From Durusdinium trenchii (Eukaryota; Sar; Dinophyceae; Suessiales; Symbiodiniaceae): a DNA stretch of 64,000 nt. Below, piece by piece: positions 1-12,400 of this stretch. The translations under genes were made by a program, and so were the position numbers. The notes beneath the pieces are model-generated. The model did not search any database and was not told the origin of the DNA. It worked only from the letters and a program-made list of their open reading frames with translations. Every line of letters starts with the position of its first letter. The first letter of the stretch is position 1. The stretch is from positions 131,278-195,277 of the forward strand of contig CAXAMN010028950.1 of assembly GCA_963970005.1 (NCBI GenBank). Direction: 5' to 3'.

Positions 1-550
1 GTGTTTGTGGTTGTGTGTTTGTGGTTATGTGTGTTTGCGGTTGTGTGGTTTTGTGCTTGTGGTTTTGTGTTTGTGACTGTGTGTTTCTGGTTGTTTTTGT
101 AGTTGTTTTTTTTTGTGATTGTGTGTTTCTGATTGTGTTTGTAGTTGTTGTGTTTGTGGTTGTGTGTTTGTGGTTATATATATATATGTGTTTGTAATTG
201 TGTTTGTGATTGTGTGTTTGTGATTATGTGTTTGTGATTGTGTGTTTGTAGTTGTGTGATTGTTGTTGTGTTTGTGGTTGTGTTTGTGGTTATGTGTTTG
301 TAATTGTGGTTGTGGTTGTGTGCTGTGGTTGAGGTCCGGCGGGGAACACTGGGCGTGGATGGTCGTGGTTAAGGTCCGGCAGGGAACACTGGGCGAGGAT
401 GGTCGTGGTTGAGGTCCGGCAGGCAGGGAACACTGGGCATGGAAGGTCGTGGTTGAGATCCGGAGGAGGACGAGGAGGAGACGAAGGGGAAGGAAGGAGA
501 TGGGGCTGACATAAAATCGAACAACCCTCACCTGACAGGTGGGGAAAAAC
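1..550 (-). repeat. Composite dispersed repeat, copy 1 (cut by window start)
   Basis: Read on the minus strand, this is the same modular element seen at 35022-35995. Bases 1-330 are a GT-rich minisatellite built on variants of TGTTTGTGGTTGTG. Bases 331-470 are about three units of a 45-50 bp repeat containing GTTGAGGTCCGGC and GGGAACACTGGGC. A purine-rich GAGGA tract (471-500) follows. The end is a conserved terminus, ATAAAATCGAACAACCC, running into the palindrome CACCTG-A-CAGGTG at 529-541. The minisatellite is open in several frames (Thr/Asn/His-rich on the minus strand), but this is low-complexity sequence and not a gene. Confidence 0.75.
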
Positions 551-1460
551 AGGACGATATAAGATGGATTGCACAAGTTAACCTTTGAACTCGAGGGGCT
601 CCCACAGTGTGGACCGTGGGTGACCCTAGGTCGATTTCCTTGCAAGAATGGGCAAGAACGGATACCTCCCTGTACCTCTCCCAAATGATTGGCCCGCTAG
701 CGCCTGCAGAATATAACATAAAGCACGGCTACAGCGCTCCACTGGCTTTCGTTTTCACCTTCTTGTCGTTGGCCGCCACGGTGCTCGATACCTTCTTTTC
801 GTTTCGGTGCAGTTGTGGATTTCTCGGCCCAGCTGTGGATCCCAGTCGGGCCCTTTGTGTGGGACAGGCTTCAATGACTACGAAATAAACGGATCAAACC
901 GGTCAGCATTTTTTGTGCGCGCAGAACGAAATCTGGGAGATATATGGCAACCGTTTTTTTTCGAAAGAAACAGCATGGATGGGGATCAAAAGTTCGTTCG
1001 AACGGCTGCGGACTTGGGGGACTTGAAGATTCTGGCACTCAGGGTAGTGAAATCAGAGTAGTTGCCCTGCCGATCAACGGCTAGAGCTAGACCACTGCGC
1101 AAGGGGTGGACACTGGGCTTGGCAGGTGGTGTCCTCTCTGGTGAAACACTACAAGGAAGAGGAACTCAAAAACCGACAGGTGCAGAGCCGACTGATGCCG
1201 TCATGTCGGACCGGAGATCTGGTGGCGGGGCGGTGCCGCAATGTCGTCGTTCTCGTTTTGGGGAAAAGGAGGCGAGAGGGATGATGCAATTTGTTTGTTT
1301 GAATAGAACAGGTCCGCACTCGATCTAGCTTGCTGTTTGGGACATCCAAGCATCGTTTGTTGTTGGAGTCTCACCTGATAGTTTGTATTATATAGGTCCT
1401 TGCTGATCTTGTGGGAAGTCGGCGACTCAATATTATGTCGATATACACTCCCGAAAACTG

Positions 1461-1531
1461 ACATGGACCCTGGAAATGGGACCCGGAAAGAATGTTTTCC
1501 TCTACAAACCAGTGGTCTTCAGGGTCCATGT
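1461..1531. repeat. 12-bp inverted repeat (hairpin candidate)
   Basis: ACATGGACCCTG at 1461-1472 is perfectly inverted as CAGGGTCCATGT at 1520-1531, with a 47-base loop. No adjacent gene or transposase explains it. Confidence 0.6.
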
Positions 1532-1739
1532 TAGTTTTCCATGGGGTACATATATATACTGGGTGTTCTTCCACATGGGCCCGGAGGACAGGGCTTCGAG
1601 GCCCGAAACCAGGGCGAGTCCTTACATGGTCCAGATGGTTCCGGGTTTGAGAGAAACACCCATGGAAAGCACTCATGGTTGATTCGCACGTGACCTCTCG
1701 TCTGCCTCCCCACATGGTTCGCGGGTTGGGACTCATCGG

Positions 1740-2050
1740 ACCGATCGCAGGTGGTGTTAGCTCCTTGTCACTAGGGCCAGGAGCCCCGTTCGTAGCTTCT
1801 TGTTACTACTAGTAAGGCACTTGTTACTAGAAGCGATGCACTTGTTCCTAATAGCTCCTTGTTACTAGTAGTAAGGCCAGGAGCCCCGTTCGTAGCGTCC
1901 GATCGCTCCGATCGAGTCGCGATGCCCTTGGTGACGTTCGTAGCGTCCGATCGCTCCTCGTAGTACGGCCAGGAGCCCCAAACGTAGCGTTCTTGTTCCT
2001 AGTAGCGATGCCCTTTGTTAGTAGCGTCCTTGTTACCAGTGCCCAGGTGG
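1740..2050. repeat. Imperfect minisatellite (TTGTTACTAGTAG / GCGATGCCC type)
   Basis: The stretch is made of shuffled copies of short words: CTTGTTACTAGTAG, GGCCAGGAGCCCC, CGTAGCGTCCGATCGCTCC and GCGATGCCCTTTGTTA. A short relative lies at 7060-7130, so the family is dispersed. The minus strand is open across it, which reflects the repeat and not a protein. Confidence 0.7.
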
Positions 2051-4940
2051 TGGTGTACTGCAACATCAAACCTGGAAAGATGAGGGGCCTCGAGAGCCAG
2101 GTAGCGGGAAGAGAGCGATGTCTCGGTGGGAAGGACGCCGGTGACCTTGTGTTCAAAAAAAACGTGGCGGATATTTCGAACGATGGATGTGCTGAGTTTT
2201 GCAACTTAGGAGCTACAATCCACTTTGCTGGTAATTGTATACCATAGGTACCATTGGTGACATGGGTGCACGAAACCCGGGTCTTGGTTCTTTTCCCATC
2301 CAACTTCCCAGTCTCCGACGGAAACAGTCCCTTTGGACCGAGAAGAGCCCCCCCCTGTTCGAGCACCGGGGTGACCGAAAGACTGGAGAAGCCGACGGTT
2401 TTTCGTGTGGCCGACTGACCTTGTGCTGCCTGCTTCTGGTGAAAGTGCCTCTGAACTTGAGATGGGCATACGAACTTGCTTCTTCATCATGCTCGTCATA
2501 TCCCCCCTGAAGATTCTTATCACAGTCCGTGAGATGGGCATGCCTTTGATGGGACTTCCGAGCTTCCTGAACAATTTGTCCATCAACAAAATCACTCAAC
2601 ATCCACTTGCAAAACATGGCAAAACCATTGTATGAACTTGCATGAACTTGCTCAAAATAGTGTGAACTTGTGATGTGTTTGCAGCGCCCCACACAATAAA
2701 GATTCAGAGCCGGTGCATCCTGGTACCTAACCACCCGCCTTCACGTCCTTCGCCCTTCAGGCGATGGTTCTTGCGGCCGTGAAAAACAAAGGGGCGGAGG
2801 CATCCTCGGACACCCGGAGAGGTCGTCGAGTTGTCCACTGCGGTCGTGCGACTCAAAAACACCGGAGGCAACATGATCGGATCGAAATGGATCTCAATCT
2901 TCCGTAACGATGGGCGTTTTTTATTGTTTGCGTTGAGAAAGCGTTGATTTCAACGGTTTAAGGGTCTTCCCCCAAAAAAGATATTCGAAAATCAGATTGA
3001 TTTAAGATGATATGACTCCTATGACATCTTCTCGCGGTTCTGAGTGGCGGTTCTTTTCGTAGCCGTTCTGAACTCGAGGACGAAGTTTGTGAGCTGCTGG
3101 ATCCGCCCAGTGGTGCTGCAGAGGCGGGGTCGGGTTCCAGGTGAAGGTTCGCCGATGTTCGTCGACCCTACAGTCGCTTTATGTGGAGATGATATAGCTC
3201 TGAGCTGTATAAGAACTATAAGAGATCTTAGGTGGTCAATCTCTCGAATTGCATCTCTAAGCGATTGTAGATCAGAGGACTGGCTCCAGTTTTGATGGAG
3301 CCTTTGGGGATGGCAAACGAAAGAAGAGATTGATGGTTGATGTCCATGATGATGTTTGCAGGACTGCAGGACATTGATTTGCTGGTCGATTTAGTGCTCA
3401 AGATGTTTTCCTCCAACACAAAGAGCTCGAAGTTACCTCTCGGTTCCAGTAGCGTGCTATAGTTTCTATCAACCAAACCAAGTAGATGCACCAATGTTTC
3501 GCGCATTATGACTCAAGCCCACCTGCCCCAGCATCCCAGCCCAAATACCGCAAAAACGGAGCTAGTGGGAGCCTCAGGGAGGTCCTGTAGTCTTGGTGGT
3601 GGGATTGGCTTGGTGAAATACTTTGGACCCCTTGCGTACTGTTGTTTCTTTCGGCTGACTTGTGTTTAGCGCTGGAGCTAACGAAGAAGGTGCCACGACA
3701 AGGTGCCACGGTAGAATGATAGGGTCTGATAAGATGTGATTAGGGTATATATGCATATCAGGACCGAAACCAAGAGGTGTCTATACATCGCCTCTTAGTG
3801 GTTAAGAGGTATCCAGAAACCACCTGTTGGAAGGTGCTATATTTCATATTTGGGAGGGGGAGACCGTCCGACTGCCCAGCACTGATCCGACTGCCCAGCC
3901 GCTCCGAGTTGATCCGGTGCTGAATCTATCCTTTGTTTTGGTTCCGCCCTGCGTGAGTGGGTTCTTCGTTGAGGATTCTTCATAAAAAAAGACTCAGCAA
4001 CAATGTTGCAGCAACAACTAACACATCCCAAATTTTAAACCACTAGTACTAAGCTAAGTACAAAAAGGATCCCACAGACTTAGAGTACATTGCTAGTATA
4101 TCTTCATTCATCCCACACTTCGGCTTCTTTGGCTTTCGCCCAATGCACCCCACACAATCTGCGGCTTTTGCAGTCCACCGGGCCCTCCATCGCGCGCGTC
4201 TCCACGTTCCGCAGGGCTCACGGCCCATGGTGGGAAATTTGGAGGTGGGCAGTGCGCGTGACACGGTGAACGTGAAGAACATCTCCAAGGTGCACCACGT
4301 TCCGGTGGCTGGCGGTTGCGTGATGTTTCGTTTTTGTTAGGGGATTACCAGAGGCATTTGGTTCAGAAACTCAGATGACTTACAAGAGGTATACATTTCA
4401 TGAAATTTCATGTACTTTTTTCTGCTTGTGTGAGGAGATCCCACATAGAGCAATTCCATCGTTTCCCCTCCGATTCTGGCCACAATTGATTTGTCGATCA
4501 TGTCACCCTATTCAGCGGCTGTTTTTGTGCGACTCTCGGTCCTTCTTGGAGGGTACCTGGCTCCCAACGGGCACCCAGTCTCTTCAGGACTACCAGACCC
4601 CAAAAGGAATGAGGTGAGTTTAGGTGATTGGTCATGATTGATCCATAAACACCTTGTATTTTTGTTGGAGGGTGTGTGTTTTGCTTCTTATTTTTTGCCG
4701 GGATGTCCTTGCCACAGTCGCAGGTTTTTTCTGTTTAAAGTTTGGTTTTGCTCATGGAACCAAACCACCCATGCTTGATTTATGAGGAGAGAGCACTTCT
4801 TGGATTATGTTGGGCAAGTCAATTTTGAACAGTTTTGTGTCTAAAAGCTGATTATTTCAGAGTGTTCTGAAGAACACTCAGCTGTTCAGGTTACTCCCTT
4901 CCACCCTGCCTTTTGAGAAACCCCTAAAACCAGATGCCAG

Positions 4941-5363
4941 ATGCATCTGCCACCACTTCAGGTCTGGGGTCAAGTGCAGCCATCCTTGCTGACGAACGAG
5001 AAGTGTGAGGTTTCAACCCGCCGGGACGCGGAAGTCTTCGTGGGACGCGGCCGGTCGCTGCTTCGCTGTTCGGCGTCGAATTTCGTGCCACACCGCAACC
5101 TCGTCACAGCGCTGAAGCAGGATCCACGATCCAAGCTGGGAACTGCGCCACTTGCTCGCTGGCGGATGCTTCTAGCGTGCCAGCACCTGCCAGGGGTTGG
5201 CAACAAGTCAAGGAGAAAACGACATAGGCTGAGATCTACAACTGCCAAACTTCACCTTTTGATCCGAACGACAACGGCGTGCGAGCCAATCGTTGAGTGT
5301 GTTGGGATGAAACTCTTTTGCCTTGAGACAAGGGCAAACAGAACCCATGGGGAATCTATCTGA
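4941..5363 (+). CDS. Weak candidate coding stretch (unrecognised)
   Basis: A 140-codon open frame covers a locally GC-rich patch (about 4990-5190), the composition seen in the real exons of this window. However, at least two other frames, one of them on the minus strand, are also open across the patch and none shows a family motif. It may be an exon of an unrecognised gene or chance. No function is proposed. Confidence 0.15.
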   Translation: MHLPPLQVWGQVQPSLLTNEKCEVSTRRDAEVFVGRGRSLLRCSASNFVPHRNLVTALKQDPRSKLGTAPLARWRMLLACQHLPGVGNKSRRKRHRLRSTTAKLHLLIRTTTACEPIVECVGMKLFCLETRANRTHGESI

Positions 5364-5542
5364 CACACAGACACTGACAGCAAGGGACGATAACCACAAA
5401 AAGGAAAAAAACAGGGCCAGACAAAAACAATGACACAAATTGACAAATTGCTTTTGTTCCCTGGCGGAAAAAGCTGTGAATCCCAAGGATTGCCACGTGG
5501 GTTTGTCTCGGTTCGAATCGGGAGACAAGTAAAAAGAGATCC

Positions 5543-6202
5543 ATGGGACGCTGTCCCCATTCCAGATCGTGTACTCACACGTGTTTTCTCAGGTTTAGTT
5601 GGAGTTTGGGGTGTTGTTTGGGTGTCCAGGTTGTCCGTTTGCTTGCTTTTTTGCTGTTTACAGCTGATGCCTTTTGTTCAATCATCTACAATTGTCTTCC
5701 ACAAGGATTCGGTGTCCAATATTATGTTTGCTTGCTACAACGCTACATGATGCTACATGAAGCTTTCACCGTCGAATTACCCTCATGCATCCTCATGCGC
5801 TCCTTCCAAACCTTTGAGGTGACCAACTTGCAGATGAACGTTGTGCTTTCACGTGCTTTCAAGCCCCACTTTCTTTGCAGATTCAACAAAAACATAACAG
5901 CATGTGCTTGTCTTCTACTAGTACCAGCTGGTGCCAGTGCTTCCGAAAAAATAACATACCGTCGTCGCTTTGCTCCCTTCGGTGCCGTCTTTGAAGGCCT
6001 CCTTCGATGGAGCCACGATGATGATGAAGGAGGAGCGGCCGCTTTAGCGTGTACGGTCAGTGGAAGGACTGGCGGGTCAAAACAGGAGGACCTGTTTTGT
6101 GAAAATGAACAGAATCGACTACAAGAGAGGTCAACCAAGCAAGGATTAGATGTCGTGCCATTATCCGCAGCCAAATCATGTTTGTTTTTTGTTCACCTGT
6201 GA
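5543..6202 (+). CDS. Weak candidate ORF, 219 codons (unrecognised)
   Basis: This is one of the longer uninterrupted frames outside repeats. The first part is hydrophobic and Cys-rich, the last part has an acidic HDDDEGG patch near 6015-6045. No domain is recognisable, the composition is not clearly coding, and a 143-codon frame overlaps on the other strand. Confidence 0.12.
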   Translation: MGRCPHSRSCTHTCFLRFSWSLGCCLGVQVVRLLAFLLFTADAFCSIIYNCLPQGFGVQYYVCLLQRYMMLHEAFTVELPSCILMRSFQTFEVTNLQMNVVLSRAFKPHFLCRFNKNITACACLLLVPAGASASEKITYRRRFAPFGAVFEGLLRWSHDDDEGGAAALACTVSGRTGGSKQEDLFCENEQNRLQERSTKQGLDVVPLSAAKSCLFFVHL

Positions 6203-7059
6203 TCACCTGAAAGAAGATTATCACGATCGGCTGCTAAGGGCGTGTTCCAAAAAACATCGGATGGGTTTGATTTCAATCGGCACAACGCGACGCGCCAACT
6301 CCGGGGGAGCTTCGGACAGCCGAATCGGTGGCTGGGAGTCGGGTTGGTGGGCTGGTTCGGGGGGGGAATTGGGCACCTGGTGAGGAATGACTGAGTCTAA
6401 TTGCTACTTGGCCCAGTGGAAGAGCCAAATCTATAAAGTTTGATCTGAAAACTATGAGCGAAGCTGGGAAAACATGGTGGCCCAAAAGTGGCATGTATAA
6501 ACAAGAACAGCTGCCACTTCAATTATGTTTGACCCACACATTTGCTCAAACGAACCCGCATGATCCTTCGAAACGATGCGTTTTGGCCAGCTCGTTTTGG
6601 CCTGCCACAGGGGCCGGTCCGCGCCAAGTCTTTGACCAACGTGGCCATTTCCTGATGGATCTCAAGGAGTTTCACCAAGGTTCGGCCGCCCAACCGAGGT
6701 GTTGTGAGTGTTTTCGTGGTGCCACTTCAACAGGTGCTAAGTATATCTAAATATTATGGTGGTGTGCACCTCATTGCACATCACTTTTCTGGATTCAGAG
6801 ATGGAGACGCGCTTGATCTGATGTATTCTGTGAATTGGGGATGATGTGACTTTTCTGTTCAGGTGATGTGACTCTCCCTATCACTGCCCCCCCATGCAGT
6901 GATGCATCTCAAACATGTACCTTTTAAAGGTACTGTGTATGATAATAGTACGTATATTATATACTCCATCCTGTTGATTGACTGTATTTATTCATTTTGA
7001 AGCTGCAACACCTTTCTCCCAAACGACCTCGCTCCGCACGACACCGCCGCCGCGAAGTG

Positions 7060-7130
7060 CGCCGTTTGTAGCGTTTGATCGCTCCGTTCGTAGCGATGCC
7101 CTTTGTTCCTAACGTAGCTTCTTGTTACTT
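7060..7130. repeat. Short copy of the GCGATGCCC minisatellite
   Basis: The words GTAGCGTTTGATCGCTCC, GTAGCGATGCCCTTTGTTCC and CTTCTTGTTACTTAG match the unit words of 1740-2050, showing that this repeat is dispersed. Confidence 0.6.
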
Positions 7131-7584
7131 AGTTCAAGACTCCTTTAATGGTAGAACAGTGTAGCAACTGGCCAGTCGCCTGGGGAGGGAAACTTCCTAC
7201 CAGCTTGTGACGAGAGGCTCGGTCGAACGGACTCTGATCTTTGGACCCACTTCGCCACGTCGATTTTGAAGGATGTATCCAAAGAAAAACCAGATGTTTC
7301 TTGGAAGAGGTATCTCACAAGAAGCCCCCTGAACATTCCTGGCGTCGTATCCCTGTCAAGTCCTCGCGTCGCTACAAAGGAGCACGGTGACTGACCGGCC
7401 ATCTAAGGAACCGACGTGTGACCACGAGCAGGAATTTTGCGGACGTGAGTGGCCAAAAACGAAGCGCGTTTGGACTGCTGAGAAGTTTTCGTTGTTTAGC
7501 AAGCGATTCGCACTTGGTTCCACACACACAAGTCGCCATATGCAACCACTACAACATGACCAATAGCTAAACTTAAACACGTTT

Positions 7585-8125
7585 TTCAGCAAGAGCCAGA
7601 TCGCAGTGGGCGCTTCCGGACTTTAAAAGCAAATGCCAGATGGCAGTGGGCACTACCGGACCTCAACAGCAAGCGCCAGATCACAGTGGGCACTGCCGGA
7701 CCTCAACCGCCAGCTCCCGATCGCAGTGGGCGCTGTAGAATTCCAGGTAGAATGCCGGATGAAGTGCAAGCAGTTGTGGTAGATAGAATGCCAGCAACTT
7801 TGCCAGATAGAACTCAGAGTATATGCCAGATATTGCCAGATAGAATGTCTGATTTTATGCCAGGACAACCAATGTAGGATTACATGCCAGGACACATACC
7901 AGGATTGAAGTTGGTCCATATGTCACAGCACATGTCAGACAGGAAAAAATGTCAGAACACAGGCCAACCTAGCTGTCTGAACAAAGTCCAGAAGGCTTCC
8001 CAGCCTTTATGATAGATGAAGTGTCAGAGCACAAACCAGATTTGATGCCAGAACAAGCGTCAGAACATCGTGTCAATCCGCACAAGTCGCCTTTCAGGGT
8101 GGGGATCACTCGAACTAAAACAATT
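7585..8125 (+). repeat. Composite dispersed repeat, copy 2
   Basis: About four units of the type CCAGATCGCAGTGGGC..CCGGACCTCAAC (7600-7740) are followed by degenerate ATGCCAGATAGAATG units (7745-7960), then by the conserved terminus GGGGATCACTCGAACTAAA near 8100-8120. Module order and orientation match 35022-35995. The CACCTG/CAGGTG end is not seen here, so this copy looks 5'-truncated. Confidence 0.7.
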
Positions 8126-9346
8126 TGTTGTGTTAAGCTGTGCAGTTTGCAAGTGAGAGATGGAGGTACTCCTGAGAACAATGAAATGCTACGGCTTGCA
8201 ATCTCAGATCCCATTCGCTGACCTTCGGCAGACAGTATCAATACATTATGGAACCTTCGGCCATAGTCAACCACGGGCTTGGCATTCCGGAGATCGTTTG
8301 CCAGAAGCCCCTACTCATTGAGCGTCTGCGTTTCCGGGCAGAATGCAACTGACTCGAAATGGGGATGGGTTGAAGTGTAACTGCATGGGCTCTTTGAATC
8401 ACCTCATGGCCCCTATGTGATGGGTGGGGACACACGTGTCCAACACCTGGGAACCATGAGAATCTGTGGGACTTGCTCCAAGCACCAAAATTCCAAACTT
8501 TCGCCCGCATTGCCTGGCTCGACCACCGCGCTCTGCAACACAGACCGACCCGGGAAAACTCCGGTCGACACGACGGCAGGTCCGACAGGGAGAAACCGGA
8601 TCGCATGGCGGGGGGAGCGGATTGTGTTTGGTGAGTTGTTTTGGGTTTGAGGTGACCAGGAAAATGAAACACGGGCCGCTGTTTAAAACACGAATAAACA
8701 TGGTGCATGCAATGGATGTCAAGGAGGTGTGTTTCTTCGTTGTTTTTTGATGATGCTATTGGTTTCAAGTGTTTCTACCTTCCTGACGATGCGAAACCCG
8801 TCGGTCGGTCAGCGGTTGTTTCCTTCTTTCGCCAGCGGATCCTTCCAGGCCTCCACTGCGAAAGAAGGAGGCGCCTTTGAGCACCGGTCGCATTGAAAGA
8901 ACTGACACTGCTTTCGGATAGCCAACCTGATCGGATAGAGAAACTGTATATCCGTGTGTTGAAACATACATGCTGACTTCAACAGAATACAATCACATCG
9001 GGTTTTTTTCTCAGTGACACTCCGAGCTGCCCACTTTAAAACGTCGAGCTTCCCGATGTCTCACCATGGATTCATGCCCAGAGGAGCTTGACGAAACTCA
9101 AAGACATATTGACAACTCGACCAGGCTGCTAGTACCAGATGGAGAAAGATGGACCCTCACTTTACAGCTGCTGAAAAACCTTGTGCGACCTATTTGTCAT
9201 CGGTTTCATATAATATATATAAAGTGACCCAACATGACCAAGGATCATATGTTCACCCTTAACCACAATGGAATCAAACCCATTTCAAGAACACATTGGA
9301 TCAGATGGACTTGGTCGTCCTCGCGTTTTGCAAGTGAACCCTCCCC
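8126..9346. other. Intergenic stretch, nothing recognised
   Basis: Short overlapping frames occur on both strands around 8400-8750. No motif, repeat or RNA gene was recognised before the start codon of gene 1 at 9347. Confidence 0.4.
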
Positions 9347-9490
9347 ATGGGCGCTGGTGCTTCGAGTGTCAATGCCTCCACCTTCTTGTCAGCGGACCCG
9401 GACGACGAGGCGCTGCTGAGCGTGCTTTGCCAAGATGTGACGGGCGCGCAGCGGCTGCTGCGCCAGGTGGAGCGGCTGATGTCGCTCGGT
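9347..9490 (+). CDS. Gene 1 candidate first exon (MGAGASS start)
   Basis: This GC-rich frame starts MGAGASSVNAST and continues with an acidic, then helix-like stretch (QRLLRQVERLMSLG). The donor is not resolved; several GA or GC sites near 9475-9495 would keep frame. Glycine at position 2 followed by a serine pair suits N-myristoylation, which is inference. Confidence 0.45.
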
Positions 9491-12400
9491 GGAGCGTATA
9501 TGGCTTTATATGTTGTGTTTTTCGATCGACACTACGTCCATCCACATCCGATAGGTCAATTTGGGGAAACATGAAACATTGGAAAGTGCAAATGGCGTTG
9601 CTCGTAGTTCATGTGTACAATCATACATCGATCTCGGATCTCAAAAAGATTGTCAATGTGCATCATGTGAAACCGATGGCTGAGTTGAATACGCCCTCCA
9701 GGCTCCAGATTAAGCTTTTACTCAGCAACTCATCCTTCAGGGGCAGTGACATCAAACACTGAGGCCAGTGGCAGAAGCAAGGTGTGCAGACGTCCCAGCA
9801 GAGGATGCAGAAAGAGCACAACCGTCAAAGACGAAAGAAGAGGTGGTTGCTGAAGGCAACATGTCTCGATGCAAATTGAGCATCCACGGCATGGATGGTT
9901 CGTCATTTCAGGTTGCAGTTGAGGATGCTACGACTGTGACCTGGATGTGTTAAATAACTGTTAAACCATCGATTAGGATTGATTATTGGTTGACTTCGTT
10001 TGGGAGTTCTACTACCAAGCCAGTAGCTAGAAGAAAAAACAAACACGCATGATTCCTGCAAAGGGTTCGGCATAATTTGCATTTCGCTGCACGTTTGAGC
10101 ACTCAACACACACGATCTCCGGCCACGGCCCTGTCCGGCCAGGCCCCTGCCTAAGAAAGATTAGATAAAGAGCCGACATGTGTCACGCACGCGCGAGCAA
10201 GCATAATATGCTTCACTCTATGTTAACATGTCCACTTTAGTGTTCATATGATATGTGCCGACTGAAGCAAGACCCCAGCGAAAGTCATACTTGATTTTGC
10301 ATATGAGCGACGGACAAAATTATTGGTTGACTTATTTAGTCACGGCATGACCCTAAACCTATGTTGAGGGCTTCATTTCTGTGGAAAACGATATGGTCCC
10401 CACCAAAAACGATAATCTTGTTAAGACGTACTGTAGTGGGTACAAAGACGTTTGTGGTTACAATATGTTATTGCATTTGCATGTTTATTTGAGCATATTT
10501 GAGCAGAAAGCACTGTAAGCCTCTAAGACTCTAATCTAAGGTTGTGATATTTTGTGTTTTAGTCTATGTGCCGGTAGCGGTTTGGAGAAACATTGGAGAA
10601 CAATATGGACCCCACCAAAAACGATAATCATGTCAAATGGCATTTGGCTACACAAGTAATTTTGTCCGCTGCTCATATGACTTAGCAAGACCCCTGCAAA
10701 AGTTATAATTGACTGTGCGTAAAACTTTACTTAAGCAAGACCCCAGCGAAAGTTATACTTGACTTTGCATATGACTTTACTTAAGCAAGACCTCAGCGAG
10801 AGTTACGCAAGCAAGCTCCAGCACCAAAGCATTTCACCCAAGCAAGACCCAGCACCAAAACAACTCACTCAAGCAAGATCCCAGCGGAAAAGCAATGCTA
10901 GCGTAGCAGCAACTCTTCACAACCATACCTGCTAGTTGATGCTAGCTGCAGGTGTACTCGTAGCATACCTATTGTAGCATACCTACATATAAGTCGCAAA
11001 TGTATCACCACCGTAGCAGCAGCTTTAGAAGACCACACCTGCAAGCTGCAGGTGTACTTGTAGCACACGTACAAATAGCTGTATAAGTCCCAAATGATCC
11101 CAAATGTATTGATGCAGATGTGTTTGCTACGCAATTCTTTTCTTCGCAACGCTCCCAGGAAGAATGCATGGAACCATTTAGTTCAAAACATTGAGATGCA
11201 GGTGCCATTCCAGCCAAGGTGAATGATTTGTCAAGAATCATTGTGGCCCAGAGTAGCATGAGTTGCGCTGGTCGAGCCCTGGTGCTTACTTCTGGCGGTC
11301 ATGTCCTGGACCATTCCAAGCCCCTCCTACAACAAGTGACTGGTGAAGAGGTGACTTTCGTGGCCAGGAAAGTATCTGCTGGAGAGGCAGCAGTGAGTTT
11401 GCAGCGAGCCCTGGAAGGCGATGCAAGTCCCATTGATGGGATTGTCTCGTTGGTTTTCGACGACGAGTTCGACCAGAGCTTGGAAGGCGTCACCTTTCCG
11501 AGCAGTCTTCAGACTTTGACCTTTGCCTACTCTTTCAACGAGAGCTTGAAAGGTGTTGCTTTGCCAAGCAGCCTGCTTAGTTTGACCTTTGGCAGCCGGT
11601 TCAACCAGAGCTTGGAAGGTGTTACCTTGCCAAGTAGCCTACAGACGTTGACCTTCGGCGACAGATTCAACAAAAGTTTGGCAGATGTCACCTTGCCAAG
11701 TAGCCTGCAATCCTTGACCTTCGGCTGCTGCTTTGACCANNNNNNNNNNTTGGTTCAGAATTCAACCAGAGGTTGGAAGGTGGCAAGTTGCCAAGTGGCC
11801 TGCAGACACTTACTTTTGGCGTCAAGTTTAATCAATGCTTGGAAGGTGTCACCTTTCCAAGCAGTTTGCAAACTTTGAGCTTCAGCGACAGTTTTAACCA
11901 GAGCTTGAAAGATGTCACATTGCCAAGCGGCCTGCGGACTTTGACCTTCGGCCAGGACTTCAACCAAAGCTTGGAAGGTGTCACCTTTCCGAACAGCCTA
12001 GAGACTTTGACCTTTGGCCACTGTTTCGACCAATGCTTGGATGGAGTCACCTTTTCAACTAGCCTGCACACGTTGACCTTTGGAGACAGTTTCGACCAGA
12101 GCTTGGAAGGTGTCACCTTTCCGAACAGCCTAGAGACTTTGACCTTTGGTCACTGTTTCGACCAAAGCTTGGAAGGTGTTACCTGGCCAGTCAACCTTCA
12201 GACTTTGACCTTCGGCCACTGTTTCGACCAAAGCTTGGATGGAGTAACCCTGGCAAGCAGCCTTCAGACTTTGACCTTCGGCTACTGTTTCAACAAGAGC
12301 TTAAGAGGTGTCATGTTGCCAAGCAGTTTGCAGACTTTGACCTTTGGCTACATGTTTAACCGGAAGTTGAACGCCGCCGCCCTGCCAGACAGCCTGCAGA

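Larger units (their letters stand above)
551..7584. other. Long stretch without a recognisable gene
   Basis: No protein family could be recognised in either strand. What is visible: a 12-bp inverted repeat at 1461-1531, a minisatellite at 1740-2050 with a relative at 7060-7130, and two weak candidate coding stretches at 4941-5363 and 5543-6202. The rest is mixed-composition DNA with short overlapping open frames on both strands, as expected by chance. Confidence 0.5.

Noticed and set aside
25..684. 219-codon minus-strand ORF at the left edge
   Set aside because: It lies mostly in the GT-rich minisatellite and the GGTCCGGCGGGGAACACTG units of the composite repeat; low complexity explains it.
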